Source: Daphnia carinata
Taxonomy: Eukaryota; Arthropoda; Branchiopoda; Diplostraca; Daphniidae
NCBI RefSeq assembly: GCF_022539665.2
Contig: NW_026712491.1
Span: forward strand, 1 to 48,707
Reading direction: 5' to 3'
Length of the DNA: 48,707 nt
Below, one piece after another: positions 21,875 through 35,900 of this stretch. Under the pieces are notes generated by a model. That model saw only the letters and a list, made by a program, of their open reading frames with translations, searched no databases and was not told where the DNA came from. Position 1 is the stretch's first letter. Each line of letters opens with the position of its first letter. The position numbers and the translations under genes are program-made.

Positions 21875-24308
21875 GTAAATGCAAATTTTTCGTTCTGTAC
21901 ATTAATGCCATAAAGCATTTATTTTAGGACTTTGAATACCAGCAATCCTTGTAAGAATGGAATTTTGACATTAATTTCATTGCAGAAACAATACGGAATG
22001 TATTTGCAACAGGTATTTCTTGTGAAACGAAAAAAAACTTTTTTTTTATTGATTTCAGATTTGCTGATAAAATTATATTGTTCCCTTACAAAAAACTGTA
22101 TGTGCAATTGCCAAGATTTCGTTCTCAATAATAAGCTAATATTTTTTAAACAGAAAAGTCAGAAGGGGTGAAATTGTTAAATGGTAATTATGGCCAACAG
22201 ATATTGATTAATGCTTTTTAGTTTGTGGTTCCGAACTGAATATTTTAAAGTACTATTCTGGTGTCATTTCTGTCAACAAGGTAAATAGGTTTCTTGTACA
22301 TGTTTTCTGAAAACGTAATTGTGTTAATTATTTTTTTTTGTCTTTTAGTTCATTAAAGGGACATACTATGTCTGAACAATGTAGATGTGAAGATACTAAG
22401 AGGAACGAGGAGTTAGGCAAGATAGGTACGTTGTTCGTCAACTAGGTAAATGCATGTTTTTTTTAATTTTTCAAAATGATTTGGCTAATATTCTATGAAA
22501 AAAGGCATGGTGTTTAGTAGGAAATCCATTTTGAAAAGATGGCAATGTCTTAACGATACAGCAACAGCGCCAAAGAATCTCTCATTTGCATCAGAACGTG
22601 GATCGCTACACTTTCAGTTGATCGTATTTGTTTCTGCTATAATATTCATGAGCGTTTATTCGATCATTCTAAACTATGACATGTGTTTTCTTTTGTTGTT
22701 TCAAATATTTTAACCTGTCCATCGTCTGCCTAGATGAAGCTTTCTCATCGTAAACATTTTTTTTTTTCAGAAAATGAGTCTTCTGGAAGAAGAACTTTTG
22801 CCACCGAACGATTTGACATCAAACAAATGAATGTATACTTGTGAGTATTGACCAAACAGATGTCGCGGTTCTTCATTAATCATCAGTCTCATATTTAATG
22901 TGTTCGAAAAAGAAAAACTTCAAATAGTTGGAAAAATGCCAACGTTAAAGACTGTATTGGATGGTGACGTGACGTGACGTGACGTTACGGCCATCATAAC
23001 AGTTCCGACATTTGTGTCACATGGGGAAGAGAAACATTTTGACCCGTAATGATGCATCACTCGTGTCAGTTGCACTAAAACCCTATAATCTTTTTTTTTT
23101 CTTAAAATCTTTTTAAACATACTGAATAGTAAAAAATGTCATTGAAAATATTATCCTCTATTTCTGCGGCTCGAAAAATCTTTTCTCGTCCTGCGAATGG
23201 TATTATTTTAAAATTAATTACACACCTGATTGTTACATTGAGTTAATTGTATTTTTTTTCTGTATCACGATACGGCGATTTTTTTTCCTACTTCGTCTTA
23301 CGCAACTATCTTCAGCTACACAATCATGGCAAATGACTGTCAATGGCATTAACAACCCATGATTACTTTGTAATTTTTGTATTATTAATTATTAGGAAAC
23401 ATTTATACATCACACACATTTTATTACAACTGACACATTTACATAATTGACACCAGAAACATACACACACACATGACACCAATTACACTTTCTGCAACTA
23501 TTGGGTATTAAACCCTAATATTCGGCATAGCTTGCCGATACTCAACCATTGAGCTATAGTCACATATAATTTCAGTCTCGTATACCTTGAGTCAACGCAC
23601 GATCATTTTGTATAGTCAATGTTTTCTTCTTGCTATGCTATTTGCCAGTCTGATCAGCGACTGTATAACTATCATAGCTTATTTGTAAAGCGTCTGGCTG
23701 CGGGTATCAACATACTAAGGTTGAAACCCAGTTCGATGCTCAACCTTGGACTAAATTCACACATGAATTCTCTCTTCTATAGCTTGAGTCATAATATTAT
23801 TATATAGTCAATGTATCTCATCTCGATATGCTATTTGTTAGTCTCCTTTCTTATGGTGTAAATACCGCAGATTATACGTAGAAAGTCCGCTTTTGACTTC
23901 AGTAATTGCTCACACAGGAATAACACAGTTTTGCACACACAATCAGATTGGTTGAGCACCAAACTGATCTTGGTACTTTTATCTCGATGGTTTTCACCTG
24001 TTTCACTTCACGTTGAGGGGAAGCACACGTGCACTGTGGGAGCTTGTGGTAGTTCTCTCTATGGATTAATGCAACGGTTTATTTGTATCTGGACTGCTGG
24101 AACTGCCGATTGCACAACCGCCAGACTAATATTTGAAATTGCTAATTCTTCAATCGCGGCTGTTACATCATTATTGGATCCCAATTCTTCGTTTTTTTCT
24201 CCTGAAAATGAACGAAAACCAGTAAATAAAAGATCTATGTAGTAGATCAAATTGTCCTAATGATAGTATTGAATAAGAATAAAAAAGCGAGACGAAAAAC
24301 ACAACAAC

Positions 24309-25986
24309 TTAAACGATAATCTGGGAATGAAATCCCAAACCGAATGCTGACCTATTGAAGCTAAGAGGATCATTGAAGGAATTATCACCAAGTCTGTTGA
24401 AGTTGTCCATCATGACTACTGCTGGCGATGACTGAGGCAACGGAAGGTCAAATTTGGCTTCGATTTCCCTTAAACTAGGCGGAATGATGACCTCAGCGTG
24501 AGTTTCCGAGTATTCTTCCTCTGCATAAATATTGGCAGCGGTGCCCAAAAGAAGAATAATCAATCCGCACACGAACAGTACCTAACGCACGGAGAATTCT
24601 TTAGTTATTGCGAGTGACAAAATTCTTCGAAGACCCACTTTGGCAATCCAGCGTTCACCAGAAGTCGATGGGACAACTTGCAGATAAATCCACGCAGGCG
24701 CAACACAACAAACTGCCGTTCCTGAAGTGGCACCCACCAGACCTAAAACGAACTCGACATTCGGAATGCAGATACCAACAGACACCAATCGACATTTATA
24801 TTTTCTTTTTCATCTTATTGTACTAGATTTCAATAAACTTTACCTATTATTAAGGTTGCCGTGACGATTATGAATGTCAGGATTTTGAAACGGAAATCCG
24901 AAAGTGAGCCGGTTGTTCCTCCTGACATCCCGCCACTAGTTTCAGACGTCTGAAGGGATTCCTCAACTTAAAAAACAAACAAAAGCAAACACTTTGGCAT
25001 AACGATTACATCATCAATGAATTAACGCTTTACCTTTCCATACACTAATGAATGAAAGCTTGTCCTGCAGGGCAAAACACACGACGGAAAGCTCAAGATA
25101 ATCGATAGCAGGAATCCCACTTTCATAAGGTCAGTTACAAAAGACGGCGCAAAACTTATGAGGATATTGCCTAGTCGAGACAAAATATGACCCAATGAAA
25201 TTCGTCAGATTTTCCTAGGCAAAAAGTTTACAATATGTTGACTTGCCAGTAAAATGCGTATCCGCAAAGGCTAGGTAGCCAGCTATTCCTACCCCCATGT
25301 ACATAAAAGTGCACAAATCAATGGCTGTCGATATTACTCGATCCATTGCTTTTAGGGAAGGTTCTGGTATACTTCGAACACCTGCCTATGCATTTAAAAA
25401 GCTGATCATTAAATCTGGCATTCTCCTTGTCAATTTAAATATTTCCACTCACGTTTGGCATCATAAAGCCATGGAAAATATCGGTACGCATTGGAGTACA
25501 CCCCCTATTTTCCATACTTCAATATTTGAAGACATTCCTTCGGTTAGGCCCTGGACACCAGCCTCAAAGAAGGACTGAAAAAGAAAAAAAAATCTGTCAT
25601 AACTGCACTGTTATTTTGGTAGCATACTTCATGTAGAAGGATGCATAAAACATAATTAAGGGCAGGGAATCATGTACATGCTTTCAAAACCAATAACATG
25701 TACTACATAGCCACAGAAACTGTTGACACTACATCCAATGTTTCAATATCTCTCAAGAGGCACAGAGGTATATGATGAACATGCTATTTCCTGTGTATGA
25801 TTAAGTTATATATTTTAGAACCTTATGGAAATAATATCACTGGCATCCAGTAGAGAGCTTACCTGCCATAAGAATAAGTATTCGTGCTGACTGCAAGGAG
25901 TAATTTACACCTATTTTGATTAATATTTCTGGACCGAGATCGCCAGTACAACAACCAGATAGGCAATGCAGCAGCCCAGATAATGG
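24309..25986 (-). pseudogene. SLC38A10: SLC38A10-like transporter pseudogene (units 3/4)
   Basis: Exons h 24309-24581, g 24639-24775, f 24844-24949, e 25034-25170, d 25247-25381, c 25453-25574, b ~25682-25790, a 25863-25986. It carries all shared lesions (TGA at 25461-25463). In addition, exon a has a private +2 indel around 25946, where CCAAGTACAACC became CCAGTACAACAACC, adding another frameshift. Confidence 0.82.
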
Positions 25987-27329
25987 CTATTTCCTCATTT
26001 CGCCCTTAGATTTTTATATGTTAAGGAAATGCTTAAATATTCGGCAGAGATAGGAGTTTCGGTTTGACAGTTTTTATTTTAATTATTGAAAAAATAGCCA
26101 AAAAGGTTGCGCTAAGCACTTGACTGACATACTAGTATCCTCCAGACCTGCCCCGATGGAGATCATATTGCTGTACTATATGATCCCCATCTCGCATCAG
26201 CTGATAGCTCTTACATCTCTATTCAGTTCTGCATTGGAATGGGGGGCCAATGATTGGTGGACCAATCATTGTGGGTGCCATCATCATCATACCAACGCTT
26301 GACGTTTCGAGTTGTAATTGCTTACAGACTCTTGGTACTAGTTCCCAACATTGGGAGGGTACCATACCCAGTCATTGTTCAAGTGCCGCTACGTTAAAGA
26401 TGTTCACGCAACTATTATATACCGTGAATGACGACCCCAAACCATGTTGATAACGCTAGCGGGCATTTTCCGTCTTAAACTAATTCTCATTTAAATTCAG
26501 TGAAACTATTGCACAATGTAATAAATGAACTGTATTCAGAAAATAGTGATAAACAACATCCAAGGTAATTATAAACAAAACACTTGAGTAAATGTTTAAA
26601 ATTTTCAATTATTATGTAGCACTCACGAATTAGGGCGTGGCATCACGCACCGTTAATGACATGCAAGAATACTCCATATCACCTTGCGGCCGATTTTGGC
26701 ACTAGTGCATTCATGCATTGGCTTGGTGCTATTCTAGTTGTGAAGGGAAAGTAAGTTAAAGCTAATGTAGGTTTGTCATTATTTATTTTTTGCATTCATA
26801 TCCAAACGTATAAGTAGCCCTGCATGCAGCTCATCGCGTCTGTTGGGCCATAATACTTTAACAATCACGGTTTCTAAATTTCCGCTTTGGAAAACAATGA
26901 CCTTATGCCACATTCCCAGGACTTATCAAGTCTAGTTGATAATGGTTGTTCGTAATTACAATCCATTCAGTTGTCACCATGAATATTCCACAAAGGATTT
27001 TTTGAACGTTAGTTACCTTTTGGGTTATGCGTTAAAGATTGAGTCTACATGTTCAGGTATAATACATATGCATATGCATGCAAGTATATACATAAAATAC
27101 ATATGCAAACGTTGAATAATCAAAGAAGTTTGATGTTTCACGCTAGCGCTGTAGCGTACTGGCGCGCTAGTAATGGTTTCGATTCGCACACACATTTATT
27201 TCATATTTTAGATTACTCCAAAAGTATAAACTCTACGTAAAGACAAATTCCATTTTCATGTTCCTTGAGTAATTTTTAATCAGAATCATCTATAGTTATC
27301 TAGATTCAATGCTATTATTTTTTAATAGG

Positions 27330-28069
27330 AAAAAATTTTAAGCCCGACAATATAAGCGCGGGCTTATTTTTTAACCCAACTTTACCGTTTTTTACGTTTT
27401 ATTAAAAAACTTTGAGTCCCACGAGAACACAATCCTCACAATCGTGATCTCCGTTCAATTCTGCATCGAAACCATGTATTTAAAGCGAAATCTAACATTT
27501 TGTCAAAATTGCTAAGAGAGAAGGCTATAGCCTTCTCACTTTTGTCAAAATCGGAAAAAATCGAAATCTCTCGGAATGCGATGAAAATCCCACAGTATAA
27601 CCCTATTTTAACGCGGATTCAGAAAAAACCATTTGTTTTATTTTCAAGTAAGCCGTTTTTGAAATAATCGTAATTTAAAGATAAAGTCGGGCTTATTTTT
27701 TTAGTCGGGCTTATTTTTTTAAACCCAACTTCCCCGTTTTTTACGTTTTATTAAAACACTATGAGTTCCACGAGAAAACAACCCTCATATTCGTGATGCC
27801 CGTTCAATTCTGCATCGAAACCACGTATTTAAAGCGAAATCTAAAATTTTGCCAAAATTGCAAAAGTGAGAAGGCCTTCTCGCTTTTCCATTTTTCCTCA
27901 AATCCTAGATTTCATTAAAAATACAGTATTCCGATGCGAAATTAATCGCTGATCATGAAAATGGGGTATGTTTTTATATCAGACTTCTATTTTTTGAATT
28001 AACCCGTAAAAAAAACAGAAAGTCGGGCTTATTAAGTCGGGCTTATTTAGTCGGGCTTAAAAATTTTTT
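27330..28069. mobile_element. MITE-like block (unit 4, 740 bp)
   Basis: Doubled central iteron near 27685, the 20 bp palindrome near 27520, and three right-end iterons. It has the same length as in unit 6. Confidence 0.6.
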
Positions 28070-28215
28070 CGGTCAGTGTATAGACAATTAACTAGAAATG
28101 TGACCGGTAGATGGCGATAGAAGTCAAACAGAAAAAAAAACCAATATTTTTTATTTTTATTTGGGTAAAACGGATTGCCGTATTGCCATATGTACTCTTG
28201 TTTTTGGTTAACGAT

Positions 28216-28802
28216 ATGGATGCAATTACATTCAATGAGCGATGCCTGGAAGATGACTACTACTACACATTAGGTTGCGATGATTCCTCCAGTGTAAGTT
28301 TCGGTCAGATTTGTGCTGTTTGTTCTTTTTTTTTAGTTCTTTATATTCACTTCATACATAAATAGGTTGACCAAATATTAACCTAATACAAACACAGAGT
28401 ATTACGTTGTCATCCTGATAAGAATCCATATGACAAGTCCACTACTCAGTTTCAAAAACTTCAGGTAAATAGATTTTGCACATTAACCAAGTAATGTGAT
28501 AGATACAGTTAATTTCTGGTCATTCCAACAGGAAGCTAAGGAGGTGCTCTGTGACCCAGAAAAGCGAAATGATTATGACAGATGGAAAACAAGTGGAATA
28601 ACAATTTCATACAAGCAATGGATTGTCATAAATAAACGATCTACTGCCGTAAGTATTATATGTGCAACATCAGGATGTCTTTCTATGTAGGTTTAAAGTA
28701 AAATAGATTGAAATATTAAAATTAACACAGGTTCTCCACTGGGCCATACCAAAACATGAACAAAAAATGCTACAGGCAAGATAGAAACGTTCGTCAAACA
28801 AG
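28216..28802 (+). pseudogene. DNAJC12: DNAJC12-like pseudogene (unit 4)
   Basis: Exons 28216-28293, 28366-28464, 28532-28648 and 28731-28784, with the TAA stop at 28384-28386. Tyr variant in exon 3. The upstream ATG at 28111 is in frame. The scrambled block of unit 4 begins about 230 bp past the last exon and does not touch the coding part. Confidence 0.88.
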
Positions 28803-29035
28803 GTAAATGCAAATTTTTCGTTCTGTACATTAATGCCATAAAGCATTTATTTTAGGACTTTGAATACCAGCAATCCTTGTAAGAATGGAATTTTGACATT
28901 AATTTCATTGCAGAAACAATACGGAATGTATTTGCAACAGGTATTTCTTGTGAAACGAAAAAAAACTTTTTTTTTATTGATTTCAGATTTGCTGATAAAA
29001 TTATATTGTTCCCTTACAAAAAACTGTATGTGCAA

Positions 29036-29290
29036 TTGAAGATTTCGTTCTCAATAATAAGCTAAATTTTTTAAAAGAAAAGTCTTTGAAATTGTTATTG
29101 ATTATCAACAGATATTTTGATGATAAAAATTATATTGTTCCCTTACAAAAAACTGTATGTGCAATTGCCAAGATTTCGTTATCAATAATAAGCTAATATT
29201 TTTTAAACAGAAAAGTCAGTCAGAAATTGTTAAATGGGTAAATAGATATCCATGGTCATTAGATAACTGGCCCTGTTATATAGAAATCAA
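29036..29290. other. Scrambled partial duplication in unit 4
   Basis: After CTGTATGTGCAATTG the sequence repeats a noisy copy of the preceding ~130 bp (second TTATATTGTTCCC near 29131). It then shows ~60 bases not found in other type B units, ending in GAAATCAAGACT, a string otherwise seen in the type A segment (near 8094). Indels concentrate here, as they do at the left edge of the window. Confidence 0.7.
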
Positions 29291-32200
29291 GACTGTTAAA
29301 TGGTAATTATGGCCAACAGATATTGATTAATGCTTTTTAGTTTGTGGTTCCGAACTGAATATTTTAAAGTACTATTCTGGTGTCATTTCTGTCAACAAGG
29401 TAAATAGGTTTCTTGTACATGTTTTCTGAAAACGTAATTGTGTTAATTATTTTTTTTTTTTTTTTTATCTTTTAGTTCATTAAAGGGACATACTATGTCT
29501 GAACAATGTAGATGTGAAGATACTAAGAGGAACGAAGAGGAACGAGAGTTAGGCAAGATAGGTACGTTGTTCGTCAACTAGGTAAATGCATGTTTTTTTT
29601 TATTTTTCAAAATGATTTGGCTAATATTCTATGAAAAAAGGCATGGTGTTTAGTAGGAAATCCATTTTGAAAAGATGGCAATGTCTTAACGATACAGCAA
29701 CAGCGCCAAAGAATCTCTCATTTGCATCAGAACGTGGATCGCTACACTTTCAGTTGATCGTATTTGTTTCTGCTATAATATTCATGAGCGTTTATTCGAT
29801 CATTCTAAACTATGACATGTGTTTTCTTTTGTTGTTTCAAATATTTTAACCTGTCCATCGTCTGCCTAGATGAAGCTTTCTCATCGTAAACATTTTTTTT
29901 TTTCAGAAAATGAGTCTTCTGGAAGAAGAACTTTTGCCACCGAACGATTTGACATCAAACAAATGAATGTATACTTGTGAGTATTGACCAAACAGATGTC
30001 GCGGTTCTTCATTAATCATCAGTCTCATATTTAATGTGTTCGAAAAAGAAAAACTTCAAATAGTTGGAAAAATGCCAACGTTAAAGACTGTATTGGATGG
30101 TGACGTGACGTGACGTGACGTTACGGCCATCATAACAGTTCCGACATTTGTGTCACATGGGGAAGAGAAACATTTTGACCCGTAATGATGCATCACTCGT
30201 GTCAATTGCACTAAAACCCTATAATCTTTTTTTTTTCTTAAAATCTTTTTAAACATACTGAATAGTAAAAAATGTCATTGAAAATATTATCCTCTATTTC
30301 TGCGGCTCGAAAAATCTTTTCTCGTCCTGCGAATGGTATTATTTTAAAATTAATTACACACCTGATTGTTACATTGAGTTAATTGTATTTTTTTTCTGTA
30401 TCACGATACGGCGATTTTTTTTCCTACTTCGTCTTACGCAACTATCTTCAGCTACACAATCATGGCAAATGACTGTCAATGGCATTAACAACCCATGATT
30501 ACTTTGTAATTTTTGTATTATTAATTATTAGGAAACATTTATACATCACACACATTTTATTACAACTGACACATTTACATAATTTGACACCAGAAACATA
30601 CACACACACATGACACCAATTACACTTTCTGCAACTATTGGGTATTAAACCCTAATATTCGGCATAGCTTGCCGATACTCAACCATTGAGCTATAGTCAC
30701 ATATAATTTCAGTCTCGTATACCTTGAGTCAACGCACGATCATTTTGTATAGTCAATGTTTTCTTCTTGCTATGCTATTTGCCAGTCTGATCAGCGACTG
30801 TATAACTATCATAGCTTATTTGTAAAGCGTCTGGCTGCGGGTATCAACATACTAAGGTTGAAACCCAGTTCGATGCTCAACCTTGGACTAAATTCACACA
30901 TGAATTCTCTCTTCTATAGCTTGAGTCATAATATTATTATATAGTCAATGTATCTCATCTCGATATGCTATTTGTTAGTCTCCTTTCTTATGGTGTAAAT
31001 ACCGCAGATTATACGTAGAAAGTCCGCTTTTGACTTCAGTAATTGCTCACACAGGAATAACACAGTTTTGCACACACAATCAGATTGGTTGAGCACCAAA
31101 CTGATCTTGGTACTTTTATCTCGATGGTTTTCACCTGTTTCACTTCACGTTGAGGGGAAGCACACGTGCACTGTGGGAGCTTGTGGTAGTTCTCTCTATG
31201 GATTAATGCAACGGTTTATTTGTATCTGGACTGCTGGAACTGCCGATTGCACAACCGCCAGACTAATATTTGAAATTGCTAATTCTTCAATCGCGGCTGT
31301 TACATCATTATTGGATCCCAATTCTTCGTTTTTTTCTCCTGAAAATGAACGAAAACCAGTAAATAAAAGATCTATGTAGTAGATCAAATTGTCCTAATGA
31401 TAGTATTGAATAAGAATAAAAAAGCGAGACGAAAAACACAACAACTTAAACGATAATCTGGGAATGAAATCCCAAACCGAATGCTGACCTATTGAAGCTA
31501 AGAGGATCATTGAAGGAATTATCACCAAGTCTGTTGAAGTTGTCCATCATGACTACTGCTGGCGATGACTGAGGCAACGGAAGGTCAAATTTGGCTTCGA
31601 TTTCCCTTAAACTAGGCGGAATGATGACCTCAGCGTGAGTTTCCGAGTATTCTTCCTCTGCATAAATATTGGCAGCGGTGCCCAAAAGAAGAATAATCAA
31701 TCCGCACACGAACAGTACCTAACGCACGGAGAATTCTTTAGTTATTGCGAGTGACAAAATTCTTCGAAGACCCACTTTGGCAATCCAGCGTTCACCAGAA
31801 GTCGATGGGACAACTTGCAGATAAATCCACGCAGGCGCAACACAACAAACTGCCGTTCCTGAAGTGGCACCCACCAGACCTAAAACGAACTCGACATTCG
31901 GAATGCAGATACCAACAGACACCAATCGACATTTATATTTTCTTTTTCATCTTATTGTACTAGATTTCAATAAACTTTACCTATTATTAAGGTTGCCGTG
32001 ACGATTATGAATGTCAGGATTTTGAAACGGAAATCCGAAAGTGAGCCGGTTGTTCCTCCTGACATCCCGCCACTAGTTTCAGACGTCTGAAGGGATTCCT
32101 CAACTTAAAAAACAAACAAAAGCAAACACTTTGGCATAACGATTACATCATCAATGAATTAACGCTTTACCTTTCCATACACTGATGAATGAAAGCTTGT

Positions 32201-32628
32201 CCTGCAGGGCAAAACACACGACGGAAAGCTCAAGATAATCGATAGCAGGAATCCCACTTTCATAAGGTCAGTTACAAAAGACGGCGCAAAACTTATGAGG
32301 ATATTGCCTAGTCGAGACAAAATATGACCCAATGAAATTCGTCAGATTTTCCTAGGCAAAAAGTTTACAATATGTTGACTTGCCAGTAAAATGCGTATCC
32401 GCAAAGGCTAGGTAGCCAGCTATTCCTACCCCCATGTACATAAAAGTGCACAAATCAATGGCTGTCGATATTACTCGATCCATTGCTTTTAGGGAAGGTT
32501 CTGGTATACTTCGAACACCTGCCTATGCATTTAAAAAGCTGATCATTAAATCTGGCATTCTCCTTGTCAATTTAAATATTTCCACTCACGTTTGGCATCA
32601 TAAAGCCATGGAAAATATCGGTACGCAT

Positions 32629-32833
32629 TGTTGAAATACCAATTTCCATCTCATGTGGTGAGAAGAGGCTTCCACTTTATGTAACCATGTTGCCCTGATT
32701 CCTCTTTACGTTATGTCATATGTCAGTGTTGAAAAGTCTATCTGGATCTATGTGGCAATTTCTGTGGTGTCAGTCTATTCATAAATATAAAGCAAGTAAG
32801 GTGTTAACTCTTGTATGTATACTTTGTTTAACA
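32629..32833 (+). repeat. 5' LTR of copia copy 2
   Basis: Starts TGTTGAAATACC and ends TTGTTTAACA. The TATA-like ATAAATATAAAG at 32781-32792 is the probable core promoter, with transcription on the + strand. Confidence 0.96.
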
Positions 32834-32847
32834 GGTTATGGGCCCAG
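32834..32847 (+). other. Primer binding site, matching the anticodon arm of initiator tRNA-Met
   Basis: GGTTATGGGCCCAG follows the LTR's terminal CA with no gap. It is complementary to the anticodon stem-loop of initiator tRNA-Met (CTGGGCCCATAACC), not to a tRNA 3' end. Drosophila copia uses the same kind of site with a half-tRNA primer, so this element probably primes the same way. Confidence 0.85.
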
Positions 32848-32914
32848 TTATTTGAACGCATACTGTAACATAAAGAAAACTACATTCGAGTATAAACTTT
32901 GCCTATCGTTTAGC

Positions 32915-35900
32915 ATGACTTCTAATCCAATCAAGGAAATGAGTCACGTTGCTAAGTTCGACGGCACGAATTTCCAATTCTGGAAGTTTCAGATCACCCT
33001 CTTGCTAGAACAGCATGATCTGATTGAAATTGTCACTGGTGCATCCAAGGCACCTGATCCAATCATTGAAGCAGCAACTCAAGTCGTGACAAACTCAGTT
33101 GCCATTAAGACCTGGAACCAACGAGACAGCACTGCTAGAAATTTCATAGTCTTCACAATGGAATCCCAACAGGCACGGTCAATGATGACATGTAAATCAG
33201 CAAAGGAGATGTGGACACGTCTGACAGACCAGTATGAACAGGTGGCCTCAGAAAACAAGCACTTTCTTCGGCAGAGATTCTATCAGTACGAGTTCAACAA
33301 AGAGCATGACATTGCTGCACACATCACCATGATTGAGTCAATGGCAAACCAATTGAATGATATGGGGGCGAGTGTTGACGAAGTTGACATTGTAACTAAG
33401 ATCATTGTCACCCTTCCTCCCAGCTACAAGCATATAATATCAGTATGGGACAACATGGATGACAGCAAGAAAACGTTGCAATCTTTGAGGTCACGCCTTT
33501 TTAAGGAAGAAGCTCGTAACAAAGGTTGCCAAGAAGAAGATGGTGTCAACGCTGCATTCTTTGCCAAGAAACAAGAGATTCCTAGTCAACAGTCTACATA
33601 TCCACAATCTGCTGCTGCTCGCCTTCCATCACAGCAACCAGGGCAACATTCATTCGGTCGTGGACGAGGATTCAGAAAGAGAAACTGCAACTACTGTGGT
33701 GGAAAGAACCACTGGGAAAGCCAATGTTGGACGAAGAAAGAACATATTGAAAATGGAATTCCTAATGGATCTCAGCCGCTACATGCCCAATTTGCACAGT
33801 TCAAGCCTCAAAGACAACCCGACTGGCCGGGAGATTACGCTTTTACAACTCTCCCAGGTGGCATTAAATTTGAAGATAACTTTAGAGACAACTGGTATGT
33901 GGACTCTGGCTGTACTATTCATATGTCGGATCAGTTTCATCTATTTACAAACTATCAAGCGGTCAAGAGTGGAAGTTGGCCAGTGAAAGGAGTTGCACAT
34001 AATAACAATCTGCTGCAAGCTAAAGGAATGGGAGACATTACAATCCAAACCAATGTCAATGAAGAATGGCATTCAGGTATCCTAAGGAATGTGCTATTTG
34101 TTCCTGGCTTAGGCGTCAATCTTTTCTCCGTCCGATCTGCAACAAGAGCAGGCTTACTCGTCTTGTTCAACAATGACCGAGTTATCATCTCTAAGGGTGA
34201 GAAGATTGTGGCGGTCGGCGAAAGTTTCTCCAATCATCTATATCGTCTGAATATACGAAGTGACAAGAACCATCTCCTTCACGCTGAATATCCGAAGATC
34301 GGACAGAATTCAGATTGTCAACAAATTGCATTCCATGTGCTATCCAGAGCAGAAGCTCAACCTCTTCACCTGTGGCACCACCGCCTAGGACACACAGACA
34401 CAAAAACCATCCGGAAGATGGAGTCAGAGAAGTTGGTGGATGGGCTTATTATCAAACGTAGTGATACATCTGCTGCGCCATTCTGTGAAGGTTGCGCACT
34501 AGGCAAACATCATAGGTTGCCATTTCCGACTGGAGGGAGAAAACGAGCCAATAGGATAGGAGAGCTCATCCATTCAGATGTGTGCGGACCCATGTCAAAA
34601 CCTTCACCTAAAGGAGCCAAGTACTTTGTTATATTCAAAGACGATTTTAGTGGCTATGTCTTCATATATTTTATCAAACTAAAATCTGAGGTAGAAGCAC
34701 TTTTTAGACAACTAGTTCAACGCATCTTGCTAGAAACTGGTCATCACGTGGTCACCCTTCGCACAGACAACGGTGGGGAATATTTCAGCAACACATTTGA
34801 AGAGTGGTTAAAGGAGAGAGGAATAAAGCACGAATCAAGCGCCCCAAAGACACCAGAACAAAACGGAGTGTCGGAAAGATCCAACCGGACCATTGTTGAA
34901 CCAGCCAGGAGTATGTTGCATGCCGCAGGTCTTCCAATTGAACTTTGGGCGGAGGCCTCCAATACTGCTGTTTACATCAAAAATCGAGTTGTGTCAAGGA
35001 GTCGAGAAGGGAAAACGCCTTATGAGATCTGGAAAGGTATCAAGCCCAATTTTTCTCATCTTCGAGTGTTTGGAGCAGATGCCTATGTTCATGTACCAAA
35101 GGATGAACGAACTAAATTTGATCCGAAGGCAATTAAGTGTATACATGTTGGGTACTGTGAAACCCAGAAGGCTTTTAGACTATGGGATCCAGCCACTAGG
35201 AAAGTGAGGATCAGTAGAGATGTCCTCTTTAACGAAGAGAAATTCTGTTCTATTAAATCAAGAGAATTTAGTTTCAGCGATTCTCCACTGGTATATCCAG
35301 AACCTATACCATTGGTTCCAGAAAATTCAATATCAGACCCATCTGGAGCATTGTCGTCTGAAAAACAATTGTCTTTGAATCCAGATCAATCATCCGAAGC
35401 CCAAGAAGCACCGGTTGTTACCATCGATCCAGTTGCAATGAATCCAAGAAAAAAGAAACAAGTTACCATCATCACTCCCAGAGAGGAAAAACCACTTGGA
35501 ACAAGAATCAGAAACAAACCCAACCGGTGGATAGAAGAATCTCAAACTGAAAAATATGCCGGAATGGCAATACTAGATGTTGAAGAACCGGAAACGGTTG
35601 AAGAAGCTCTCAACTCAGCTCAATCAGAGAAGTGGATGGTAGCCATGGATGAAGAGTATAAGTCACTTGTGAAGAACAACACCTGGACAATCTGCAGTTT
35701 ACCAGCTGGGAGAAATGCAATCAGGAACAAGTGGGTGTTTAAGATTAAGACCGGGGTTGAAGATAAATATAAGGCTAGGCTTGTCGCGAAGGGGTTCACA
35801 CAAAGACCTGGCATTGACTACGAAGAAACCTATTCTCCAGTAGTGAGACATGATTCTCTGCGTACCGTACTTGCAATCACAGCTGCTGCAAACCTTGAGA

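Larger units (their letters stand above)
18578..25486. repeat. Array unit 3, type B (6909 bp)
   Basis: Type B by the missing 755 bp segment and the long palindrome. It shares the His codon (CACAAG) in the DNAJC12-like exon 3 with type A units 1 and 5, and shares GAACATGCCATTT (near 18868) with unit 6, so its variants are mosaic. Confidence 0.93.
25487..32623. repeat. Array unit 4, type B with a scrambled insertion (7137 bp)
   Basis: Type B, but about 228 bp longer than units 2 and 3 because of a partial local duplication with noisy bases at about 29036-29290. It also has an expanded T-run near 29450 and a repeated AGGAACGA near 29528. A private +2 indel near 25946 lies in transporter exon a. 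Its right edge is the left target-site copy of the copia insertion. Confidence 0.9.

Noticed and set aside
32720-32914. Start of the copia polyprotein at the ATG inside the LTR
   Set aside because: It precedes the TATA-like site and the primer site, so it would not be in the genomic RNA's 5' end; the ATG at 32915 begins a typical gag N terminus.
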